Source: GCA-002727735 sp036159515 (lineage in GTDB: Bacteria; Bacteroidota; Bacteroidia; Flavobacteriales_D; Parvicellaceae). Taken from it: 56,982 bases of DNA. Position numbers and translations under genes: made by a program. Below, piece after piece: positions 25,236 through 33,800 of this stretch (position 1 is the stretch's first letter; every line of letters starts with the position of its first letter). Below the pieces are notes generated by a model that saw only the letters and a program-made list of their open reading frames with translations, searched no databases and had not been told where the DNA came from. Location: assembly GCA_036159515.1 (NCBI GenBank), contig JAYYEV010000042.1, positions 1-56,982 of the forward strand, written 5' to 3'.

Positions 25236-26129
25236 CTAATCTTTAGAAAAATAGTTTGATGATTGATAAGCGCCGGTAGATTGTTTTAAAATTTGCATCA
25301 GTAGATCATTAGCCAGACTACTTGCGCCAAATCTAAACCAATGATTATCTAACCAATTTACCCCTAAGGTTTCTTTAACCATCACAAGATATTGAAGGGC
25401 TAACTTTGAATTAGAAATTCCACCTGCAGGTTTCATACCAACCATGTCACCAGTTTTATAATAGTGATCTTTAATCGCTTCAAGCATAACTAAGGTGACT
25501 ATTAATGATGCAGCAGGTTTAATTTTACCAGTTGAGGTTTTTATAAAGTCAGCACCAGCAGCAATGGCAATATCGCTAGCTAACCGTATATTATCTAAAT
25601 TTCCAAGCTCTCCCGTTTCTAAAATAACTTTTAGTCTTACAGATTTTCCACATGCTTGTTTTACAGCCGCAATTTCATCATACACAAAACCGAAATCACC
25701 CATAAGGAATTTTCCTCTACTTATTACCATATCAACCTCATGAGCACCTGCATCCACAGCCATTTTGGTATCCGTTATCTTTATATCTAAAGAGGAGTGT
25801 CCACTTGGAAAGGCTGTTGCAACACTTGCTACTTTGATAGGCGATTCCTTAAGTGCATCTACAGCAATTTTGACAAAATTTGGATAAACACATACAGCAG
25901 CTACAGTTGGCAATTTTGGAAATTCGTCGTGTAAGTGTTGTGCCTTGTAGCACATTTGAGTAACTTTATTTACTGTATCCATCCCTTCAAGTGTAGTCAA
26001 ATCAATCATATTCAGAGCCATTTTTAAGCCCTCAAGCTTAGCTTCTTTTTTTATGCTTCTTTTGGTAATTCTGTTTACCCTATCTTCAATCCCAACTTTA
26101 TCTACTTTTGGACTAGTAAATGTTTCCAT
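25236..26129 (-). CDS. deoC: Deoxyribose-phosphate aldolase
   Basis: DeoC cleaves 2-deoxyribose 5-phosphate to acetaldehyde and glyceraldehyde 3-phosphate in deoxynucleoside breakdown. The class I aldolase Lys lies in GADFIKTSTGKI, the second active-site Lys in MVGMKPAGGISN, and the EVDMVISRG region is conserved. At 297 residues it has an N-terminal extension of about 40 residues over the shorter bacterial type; this longer form, close to the eukaryotic one, also occurs in other bacteria. It is the first gene of a packed minus-strand run and diverges from cysC with 118 bases between them. Confidence 0.92.
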   Translation of the reverse strand: METFTSPKVDKVGIEDRVNRITKRSIKKEAKLEGLKMALNMIDLTTLEGMDTVNKVTQMCYKAQHLHDEFPKLPTVAAVCVYPNFVKIAVDALKESPIKVASVATAFPSGHSSLDIKITDTKMAVDAGAHEVDMVISRGKFLMGDFGFVYDEIAAVKQACGKSVRLKVILETGELGNLDNIRLASDIAIAAGADFIKTSTGKIKPAASLIVTLVMLEAIKDHYYKTGDMVGMKPAGGISNSKLALQYLVMVKETLGVNWLDNHWFRFGASSLANDLLMQILKQSTGAYQSSNYFSKD

Positions 26130-26214
26130 AACTTATGATTCGGCTTGCTTAGCTTTCAATTATGTATAAAAGTAATAATTCAAAATTTATTAGGGAATTA
26201 TTATGGTTTCTTTA

Positions 26215-26222
26215 TAGCTTTG
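26215..26222 (+). promoter_or_regulatory. Putative -7 element for the cysCDN operon
   Basis: TAGCTTTG matches the TAnnTTTG box and lies 25 bases before the cysC ATG. No TTG is visible about 19 bases upstream, so the match is partial. The 118-base space between deoC and cysC should also hold the deoC promoter, which I could not place. Confidence 0.35.
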
Positions 26223-26247
26223 GGGCGCTGTAAATTAATCACTGTTA

Positions 26248-26838
26248 ATGCAAAACTTATATTCTACTAAAGATTCTTTGCTTTCTAGAAAAGATAAAGA
26301 GAAACTTTTAAATCAAAAAGGGATATGTGTATGGCTAACTGGGCTCTCTGGATCAGGCAAAACAACCATTGCAAATTTTGTAAGTCGTCAATTACACAAT
26401 GGTGGAGTTTATACTCAAGTTCTTGATGGTGATAACATTAGATTAGGAATAAATAAAAACTTATCATTTTCTGATCAAGATAGAAAAGAGAATATTAGAA
26501 GAATTGCAGAAGTAGCAAAATTATTTGTAGAAGCTGGAGTTGTTACTTTCTGCTGTTTTGTGAGCCCAACTCGTGAAATGAGAAAATTAGCCAAAAATGT
26601 GATTGGAGAAAATGATTTCTTTGAAGTATTTGTTTCTACAAACTTAGAAACGTGTGAAACAAGAGATGTCAAAGGACTCTATAAAAAAGCTAGAAGAGGA
26701 GAAATCAAAGATTTTACTGGTGTTTCTTCACCATTTGAAAGTCCAGAAAATCCTGATTTGGTTCTCAATACAGAAGATAAATCAATAAATGAAATTGGAA
26801 ACACTTTAATTAGTATACTTAATAATAAATTAAAATAA
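26248..26838 (+). CDS. cysC: Adenylylsulfate kinase
   Basis: CysC phosphorylates adenosine 5'-phosphosulfate (APS) to PAPS, the universal sulfate donor. It has the P-loop GLSGSGKTTIANFV near residues 31-44, the DGDNIRLGINKNLSFSDQDRKENIRR substrate region, and the lid segment FVSTNLETCETRDVKGLYKKAR. The length of 196 residues is normal for the stand-alone kinase. It is followed directly by cysD with no spacer. A dedicated APS kinase implies that PAPS itself is needed, either for PAPS reductase or for sulfotransferases; neither is encoded in the window. Confidence 0.95.
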   Translation: MQNLYSTKDSLLSRKDKEKLLNQKGICVWLTGLSGSGKTTIANFVSRQLHNGGVYTQVLDGDNIRLGINKNLSFSDQDRKENIRRIAEVAKLFVEAGVVTFCCFVSPTREMRKLAKNVIGENDFFEVFVSTNLETCETRDVKGLYKKARRGEIKDFTGVSSPFESPENPDLVLNTEDKSINEIGNTLISILNNKLK

Positions 26839-27744
26839 ATGGGGAAATATCAATTATCACATTTAGAAGAACTCGAAGCAGAATCTATTTTTGTATTAAG
26901 AGAAGTAGCTGCGCAGTTTGAAAACCCTGTACTTCTTTTTTCTGGAGGAAAAGATTCTATTGTATGTTACCATTTAGCAAGAAAAGCCTTCTATCCTGCA
27001 AATGTTCCTTTTCCATTGATGCATGTTGATACTGGACATAATTTTGATGAATTATACGCATTTAGAGATGCATTAATGGAGGAAACCAAAGGAAGACTTG
27101 TTATTGCATCTGTCCAAAAATCCATTGACGAAGGAAAAGTGGTGGAGGAAAAGGGAATTAATGCGAGTAGAAACAAACTTCAAACCACTACTTTATTAGA
27201 TGGAATTGAGGAGCACAAGTTTGATTGTGCTATTGGAGGTGCACGTAGAGACGAAGAAAAGGCAAGGGCAAAAGAGCGATTTTTCTCTCATAGAGATGAC
27301 TTTGGACAATGGGACCCTAAAAATCAAAGACCAGAGTTATGGAACTTATTTAATGGCAAAAAGCATTTTGGAGAACATTTCAGAGTTTTTCCTATAAGTA
27401 ATTGGACAGAGATGGACATCTGGCAGTATATTTTAAAAGAGAATATCAAAATACCAAGCCTATATTTTTCTCACACTAGAGATTGTTTTGTACGAGACGG
27501 AGTAGTTATGGCTAAAACAGGCTTTGTACAAACAAAACCAAGTGAACAAATCAAACCAATGCAAGTTCGTTTTAGAACCATTGGTGATGCTACATGTACA
27601 GGAGCTACCATATCTGACGCTGATTCATTAGAAAAAATCATTGAAGAAGTAGCCGCTTCAAGGGTGACAGAAAGAGGTGGGCGAGCTGATGATAAAAGAT
27701 CTGAAGCAGCTATGGAGGATAGAAAAAAAGAAGGGTACTTCTAA
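26839..27744 (+). CDS. cysD: Sulfate adenylyltransferase subunit 2
   Basis: CysD is the catalytic subunit of ATP sulfurylase, which forms APS from sulfate and ATP with energy from GTP hydrolysis by CysN. The PP-loop LLFSGGKDSIVCYHLARKAF lies near residue 35. The family segments FPLMHVDTGHNF, IGGARRDEEKARAKER, RVFPISNWTEMDIWQYI and the C-terminal RGGRADDKRSEAAMEDRKKEGYF are present. The length of 301 residues is normal. The gene starts on the base after the cysC stop and is followed by cysN after 11 bases. Confidence 0.96.
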   Translation: MGKYQLSHLEELEAESIFVLREVAAQFENPVLLFSGGKDSIVCYHLARKAFYPANVPFPLMHVDTGHNFDELYAFRDALMEETKGRLVIASVQKSIDEGKVVEEKGINASRNKLQTTTLLDGIEEHKFDCAIGGARRDEEKARAKERFFSHRDDFGQWDPKNQRPELWNLFNGKKHFGEHFRVFPISNWTEMDIWQYILKENIKIPSLYFSHTRDCFVRDGVVMAKTGFVQTKPSEQIKPMQVRFRTIGDATCTGATISDADSLEKIIEEVAASRVTERGGRADDKRSEAAMEDRKKEGYF

Positions 27745-27755
27745 AAAATTAAATT

Positions 27756-29018
27756 ATGAGCAACAAATATTTAGAAATGGACCTGCTACGATTTACTACA
27801 GCAGGCAGTGTGGATGACGGCAAAAGTACACTCATTGGAAGATTATTATATGATAGTAAATCCATCTTTCAAGACCAAATGGATGCTATTGAAACAGCCA
27901 GTCAAAAGAAAGGAGAAGAGAAAGTAAATCTTGCTCTGTTAACGGATGGACTCAGAGCTGAAAGGGAACAAGGAATTACTATAGATGTAGCCTACCGTTA
28001 TTTTGCTACTCCTAAAAGAAAATTTATCATTGCGGATACTCCTGGTCACATTCAATACACTAGGAATATGGTAACCGGAGCGAGTACCGCAAATTTAGCC
28101 ATCATTTTGGTTGATGCTAGAAATGGAATTGTTGAACAAACAAGAAGACACTCCTTTATCGCTTCTCTATTGGGAATTCCTCACATAATTTACTGTGTTA
28201 ATAAGATGGATTTAGTAGATTACGATCAAAAGCAATACGAAAAAATAAAAGAAGAATTAGTTGGATTTAGTTCGAAACTTAGAACAAAAGACTTTAGGTT
28301 TATTCCAATTAGTGCTTTAAATGGGGATAATGTAGTTAATCGTTCCAATAATATGGACTGGTATGAAGGAAGTACATTATTACATACTCTGGAAAATGTA
28401 CACATTGCTTCTGATCACAATCATATCGATTGTCGATTTCCCGTACAATATGTAGTAAGGCCACAAAAAGATGAATTTCATGATTTTAGAGGTTATGCTG
28501 GGAGGATTGCAGGAGGAGTATTTAAAATAGGAGATGATATTACTGTACTACCTTCTGGATTTCAATCAAAGATTAAGTCTATAGAAACCTTTAACGGCAG
28601 TATGGATGAAGCATTTGCTCCTATGTCCGTAACATTAACACTAGAAGATGATATTGATGTAAGTAGAGGCGATATGATTGTAAGACCAAAAAATCAACCC
28701 AATGTCATACAAGATGTAGAAATTATGTTATGCTGGATGAGCGAAACACCTTTAATTAACAGGGGGAAATATACCCTCAAGCACACTTCAAAGGAAGCGA
28801 GATGTATGATTAAAGACATTCAATATAAAGTAGACATCAACACACTACACCGCTTAGAAGAGGATAAAGAAATAAAATGTAATGATATTGCAAAAGTCAC
28901 CCTAAGAGTAACCCAACCTCTTTTTGCAGATCAGTATAAAGACAACCGAAGCACTGGAAGTGTCATTATGATTGATGAAGCAACCAACAATACCGTTGGT
29001 GCAGGAATGATTGTATAA
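27756..29018 (+). CDS. cysN: Sulfate adenylyltransferase subunit 1 (GTPase)
   Basis: CysN is the regulatory GTPase of ATP sulfurylase and belongs to the EF-Tu superfamily. G1 is GSVDDGKSTLIGRL near residue 17, followed by the switch region EQGITIDVAYRYF, then G3 DTPGH and G4 NKMD. Two beta-barrel domains follow. The 420 residues are a little short compared with the E. coli protein, and there is no fused CysC domain, in agreement with the separate cysC gene. It ends 2 bases from the convergent tonB gene. Confidence 0.95.
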   Translation: MSNKYLEMDLLRFTTAGSVDDGKSTLIGRLLYDSKSIFQDQMDAIETASQKKGEEKVNLALLTDGLRAEREQGITIDVAYRYFATPKRKFIIADTPGHIQYTRNMVTGASTANLAIILVDARNGIVEQTRRHSFIASLLGIPHIIYCVNKMDLVDYDQKQYEKIKEELVGFSSKLRTKDFRFIPISALNGDNVVNRSNNMDWYEGSTLLHTLENVHIASDHNHIDCRFPVQYVVRPQKDEFHDFRGYAGRIAGGVFKIGDDITVLPSGFQSKIKSIETFNGSMDEAFAPMSVTLTLEDDIDVSRGDMIVRPKNQPNVIQDVEIMLCWMSETPLINRGKYTLKHTSKEARCMIKDIQYKVDINTLHRLEEDKEIKCNDIAKVTLRVTQPLFADQYKDNRSTGSVIMIDEATNNTVGAGMIV

Positions 29019-29019
29019 T

Positions 29020-29703
29020 TCAGCCCAGCTTGAATTTAATGGGAATAGTAAACTTGGTATTAACTACTTTTCCTCGCTGTTTTCCTGGGCTCCACTTAGG
29101 CATTTTATTTACCACTCTAAACGCTTCCTTATCTAAGGTTTTGTGAATACCCTTTACAATCTTTACATCCTTAATACTGCCGTCTTTCCAAACTACGAAC
29201 TGAACATATACTTTCCCCTGTATCGCATTTTCCTTAGCCATTTCTGGATAGCGTAGATTTTTGGAAAGAAATTCATACAATTTCTTTTCACCTCCAGGAA
29301 AAACGGGATATTCTTCGACCACATCAAAAATGGAGTCTATAAATACGATAGTATCTGGCTCTAAGTACTGTTCAGTAAAAATCAACTCCTTGTTGGGCTT
29401 AATAGGAGGAAGGATCTTTGGTATTATATTTCTCCTAACATTTGGTTTTACTTTTACAAATTCAGGTTTTTTTGGAGAGTTTATAATGGGTTTGGGGGGG
29501 AGTATAATCTTTTTTTCAATTTCATAGATAATCTCATCTTCTGTAAACGTGTAAGAACTAGAAACCTTTTTATCAGTTTGTTTAAATATCCTAAACTCCA
29601 ACAGACAAAGTGTGAAGGCTAAAGATATAATAAGGGACGAAAAAAAAATTATCGCCTTAGTAGATAAGTCTGTTTTGTGATTATTATTTGATTTCATACT
29701 CAT
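29020..29703 (-). CDS. TonB-like energy transducer (second of tandem pair)
   Basis: This 227-residue TonB-family protein has a short cytoplasmic N-terminus, one membrane helix (about residues 17-37), a Pro- and Lys-rich periplasmic spacer (for example ILPPKPIINSPKKPEF) and a C-terminal TonB domain of about 80 residues with YPEMAKENAIQGKVYVQFVV. It should transmit proton-motive force to TonB-dependent outer-membrane receptors. The C-terminal domain is nearly the same as that of the gene just upstream (29739-30419), while the spacer differs, so the pair arose by duplication. ExbB and ExbD are not in the window. Confidence 0.85.
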   Translation of the reverse strand: MSMKSNNNHKTDLSTKAIIFFSSLIISLAFTLCLLEFRIFKQTDKKVSSSYTFTEDEIIYEIEKKIILPPKPIINSPKKPEFVKVKPNVRRNIIPKILPPIKPNKELIFTEQYLEPDTIVFIDSIFDVVEEYPVFPGGEKKLYEFLSKNLRYPEMAKENAIQGKVYVQFVVWKDGSIKDVKIVKGIHKTLDKEAFRVVNKMPKWSPGKQRGKVVNTKFTIPIKFKLG

Positions 29704-29738
29704 TCATTTAATTGATGAGCACAAAAACTATTCCGAAT

Positions 29739-30419
29739 TTAACTAATTCTGAATTTTATTGGAAGAGTAAACCTTGCATTTACGGCTTTACCTCTTTGTT
29801 TTCCTGGTGTCCATTTCGGCATGGTCTTAACCACACGAGTGGCTTCATTGTCTAAAGTTTTATGTACTCCTTTTACCACTTTCACATCTCTAATTGTACC
29901 GTCTTTCCACACCACAAACTGCACAAACACTTTGCCCTGTATCCCATTTTCTTTTGCCATTTCTGGGTACTGAATATTTTTACCAAGATATTCATATAGC
30001 TTAGCCATACCTCCTACAAATTCAGGATTTTCTTCCACTACATCAAAAATTTCTTCCACTACTGGTTCAGGCTCTTCTTCTACTTCAATAACAATATCAA
30101 TTTCAGCTTCTTGGTCAATGATGATAGTGTTGGTTTCTTCTCTTTCATCTTCCTCCTCTAATACTTCCACTTCTTCTGGTGGAGCAGGTGGTGGAGGGGG
30201 TGGAGGTGGGGGTGGCGGAGTATTTGGATTGATTTCCACTACTTCTTCGTCCTCTAGTGCTGTAAGTGATGACTCTATACCAGCACCAGCGATATCAATT
30301 TTTTTATACTCCACAATACAAAGCATAAGGGCAACTACAAGTACTAGACCTGTTAAAATAAATACTGACCTAGACTTGGTGTCTTCACTGCTTATGTTTG
30401 GATTTTTCTTAGGTTCCAT
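29739..30419 (-). CDS. TonB-like energy transducer (first of tandem pair)
   Basis: This 226-residue TonB-family protein has a cytoplasmic start, a membrane helix at about residues 19-37, then an acidic spacer with a run of eleven prolines (residues 68-78) and a long Glu/Asp-rich stretch, and a C-terminal TonB domain with YPEMAKENGIQGKVFVQFVV and PKWTPGKQRGKAVNARFTLPIKF. The acidic spacer contrasts with the basic spacer of the downstream copy. It lies 43 bases from gcvH in the sprA run. It energises TonB-dependent transport; the partner receptor is unknown. Confidence 0.87.
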   Translation of the reverse strand: MEPKKNPNISSEDTKSRSVFILTGLVLVVALMLCIVEYKKIDIAGAGIESSLTALEDEEVVEINPNTPPPPPPPPPPPAPPEEVEVLEEEDEREETNTIIIDQEAEIDIVIEVEEEPEPVVEEIFDVVEENPEFVGGMAKLYEYLGKNIQYPEMAKENGIQGKVFVQFVVWKDGTIRDVKVVKGVHKTLDNEATRVVKTMPKWTPGKQRGKAVNARFTLPIKFRIS

Positions 30420-30462
30420 TTTAGGCTAAATTAAGCATTATATTAGTTCTTAGAAAATACAT

Positions 30463-30840
30463 TTATGAAATCTCCCCTTCATACTCATCTGCAGAAAGAA
30501 GTTCATTTAATTCATTTTCGTCAGAAACTCTTATTTTAATCATCCATCCTTCCCCATATGGGTCTTCATTTACTACTTCAGGGTTAGTTTCCAATTTTTC
30601 ATTAAATTCAACAACCTCTCCAGAAATAGGCATAAACAAATCAGAAACTGTTTTAACCGCTTCAACTGTTCCAAACACTTCTTCTTTTTCAAGTGTTTCG
30701 TCTAAAGTTTCCACTTCTACATAAACTATATCACCCAATTCGCTTTGAGCAAAATCAGTAACACCTACAGTAGCTACATCACCATCCAATGAAAGCCACT
30801 CGTGATCTTTAGTGTATTTTAATTCTTTTGGAACATTCAT
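30463..30840 (-). CDS. gcvH: Glycine cleavage system H protein
   Basis: GcvH carries the aminomethyl intermediate of the glycine cleavage system on a lipoyl group. The lipoylated Lys is Lys63 in VEAVKTVSDL, and the family N-terminus YTKDHEWLSLDG and the NEDPYGEGWMIKI segment are present. The length of 125 residues is normal. No other gcv genes are nearby; instead it sits downstream of sprA, a linkage seen in other Bacteroidota. The protein may also serve lipoic acid transfer in general. Confidence 0.95.
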   Translation of the reverse strand: MNVPKELKYTKDHEWLSLDGDVATVGVTDFAQSELGDIVYVEVETLDETLEKEEVFGTVEAVKTVSDLFMPISGEVVEFNEKLETNPEVVNEDPYGEGWMIKIRVSDENELNELLSADEYEGEIS

Positions 30841-30892
30841 AATGAATCAATTTATTGGTGCAAATAAACAAAAAAAATGAGTAAATATTCAC

Positions 30893-33800
30893 CTATCTCA
30901 ACTGGAATCTTAAAGCAAAACCTCCATTGGTATTTGCTGTTGGAAATGAAGTTGAAATAAAAGGTGTATTTACTCTTCTATCAAAATATAATCTAAGCAT
31001 CAGCTGTTTTGTTAAATTATAGTCTCCGGAAAATTGTATGGTTACTGCTCTTTGACCTGCAGTAGGTAAATTCTGATTCTCTACAATTTTTCTTGTGATG
31101 GTTTTATTATCACGCACAGCCACATCTAATCTCATTCTAAGATCGCTAGGTTCAATTGGATTACCAGCCAGTTTAAATGGTAATTTTAATTTTTTCCATG
31201 TGTACCCTGTTCCAAACTTCCACTCGCTCCCTTTGATTTCTGTGATTTGATTGTTCGCTAGACTCAATGAAACATTCCTATCTTTTTTCATTTCAAATTT
31301 TACAGACATGTTATTTTTTAAAGTCAAATCAACACCCAAAAGGGGGGCAAATTGCTCCATAATATTCATGGTCAAAATTTGTTTTTGAGATATATAATTT
31401 CCAGCTATATCCGTCTCAATGGCATTTCCTTCACTATCCCAATTTCCGCTAAGGTTGGTGGTATAATTTCCTAAAGTGAAGTTGGATCTGTATGCGTGTG
31501 AAAAAGATAATTTTTTAATGTGTTTTTTAACCGCTTTAATTTTAGTTAGTCCATCAAATGTAATCCTCCAATTGGGTAATGGTATTCGCTGACTGAGTGG
31601 ATTGATATTATTGATATTGGGTGTCTCTCCACGATAAGCACATAAGAACGCTCCTATGATAACATCTTGTTGTGTACTATCATATCCAGAATAATAACCC
31701 GTACTTTCAAGAGTTTGAGGTGAATTTGGATTAGCCAAAGCGACAAGCTCTGAAACATTTTGCCTATAGTTTAATAAGTTCTCCCAAATTTGATTACTTA
31801 ATGTAGTATCATTTAATTTATCTGCTTTGAAAGCAGTTCGCCATGTTATTATAGATGTGCTGAAAGAACCATTAAATTGATTATTTAATAAGGCAAATTG
31901 ATCAAAATCGTCTAGACCAAGATTAGATGATCTGTTCTCCATTAAATTTCGCTCAGCTGAAAGGTCAATACGTAAACTATTAATGGGCTTAATAGAAGCT
32001 TTAAAGTTCATGTTTTCAGTGTGATTGGCCGTATATTGAGTACTTATATAGTTATAATTTGAGGTGTCAACTAGCCAACCATTGTCGTAAGCATGGTGCG
32101 CAAAATTCATCCTTGTCTTGGTCCCCATTAAATCCCTTTCTTGGTATCCCCCAGCTATAAATGCTAATCCAGGTGAAAGCCAATCATCAGCAAGCCCCAG
32201 CATATTGGTTTGATTACCATACCCTGGAAGCATAATACCATCATTGGTATTAAAAGAACCGTTTATGCTTTTTACAGACATCAGCACCCTTGCAAATTGA
32301 TCAACTACTTTCATCACTGGACTATCTCCTTTTTTCTTTTTCTTTCCTTTTTTGTCGCCCTCTTTTTCTTCCTCATTTTCTTTTTTGACCGTTTTCTTTC
32401 CTCCCGCAGACACATTACTTCTAGATCTGGAAATTCTTGCATTGCCATATTTTTTATTCACTCTTTTTAGATAAGGAACTTTATTGTAAAGTGATGTAAA
32501 ATTAAGTTTACCAGACCAAGCAACCACTCTTGAATTTTGTACAATATTCCCTACAGAAAGAGTGTCATTGTCAAGTGCTAAAGGAGCTCTAGTCCAATCA
32601 AAATTTGCCGTATATCTTGTGGTAAGTGTTATCCAATCTGTAAGTGGGAATTTCTTAAGCGGCCAAGTGTAAGAGACATTACTTGTATGATTGTAGCTCA
32701 TATTTTCACCTAAGTTTTTTAAACTTCGGTTTACCAAGTTTTGATCAAAATCATCTTCATATCCAAAAATACCATAATCTATTCTACCTGGTGTTTCTTG
32801 AACAAAAGCACTATTTGTAGCTTGAAGATCAAATTTCAAGCTTTTTGTCAAATCGTATTTAAAATCATAATTTCTATCCCAATTAAATTGTTTGCCATAT
32901 TGAGGAACCTCAAAATTCTCACCTCCAGGAAAATTGTATCTAGTTGAAAAAATATTGTAGGTTCTATTCACATTATTTCGAATGGCTATTTGTTTAGGTA
33001 GGTAATAAAAATTAAAGTCCCTTAAGAGCCTCAACCACTTTGACTTTCTAATGAAATTTACTTTTTTAAAGGGTTCTAATGGCTTTATATTAGGTGAATA
33101 TTGGTAATTAATACTACCTAAATAATTACGTTGAATATCCTGTCTTGTGTTGATATCTCTATGAGAAAACTCTGTAAAAGAGTAATTTAAACTGAAATTG
33201 GAAACATCCCATGGCATGGGGATTTTAGCTTTTGGTTTTTTGTTGCTTGGTTTTGTTTCCATCTTATTTTCACCCGATTTTTCTTCTGTTTCGTTTTGTA
33301 CTTCTTTTTTACCTTTCTGCTTCGGAATTTTCTTTTTCTTCTTATTGATCTTAACATTGGTAAAATTGATGGATTTTCGTTCAGTTAAATCAATACCATT
33401 ATAAAGTCGTTCTCTCCATTGGTCTTCTGTTTCTGTCGATTCTTGTTTAAAAATCAAGTCGGGACTTAATGGATCATAGAGTGGTTTTATCACATTCCTA
33501 GAATAACCTACATACATAGGAAGATTCACACCAGATTGATCTCCAAAAAACTTATCTAATTTAATCGTACTAGAAGCATCAAATCCGTACATAAATTCCT
33601 GTTGTCTTTCAGCAACCCTTTTTTCCATACTCCCAAAGCCTGGAGTAGAATAATTTCCAGAAATGGCAAAATCAGCTAAATCAGCGAAATTCCCATTCAT
33701 TCTTCCGACAGTTGCCCATCCTCCATTCTCATTAAAATCACTCAATCGCAACTCATTTACCCAAACCTCAACACATTTATCTTGACCATCATCGGGCAGC

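Noticed and set aside
30118..30429. Plus-strand open frame with Ser runs and an eleven-Gly run
   Set aside because: It is the complement of the proline and Glu/Asp-rich spacer of tonB and has no independent coding features.
32210..32470. Plus-strand open frame rich in Phe and Leu opposite sprA, resembling a membrane protein
   Set aside because: The Phe-rich run is the complement of the Lys-rich insert of SprA, so the apparent membrane helix is an artefact.
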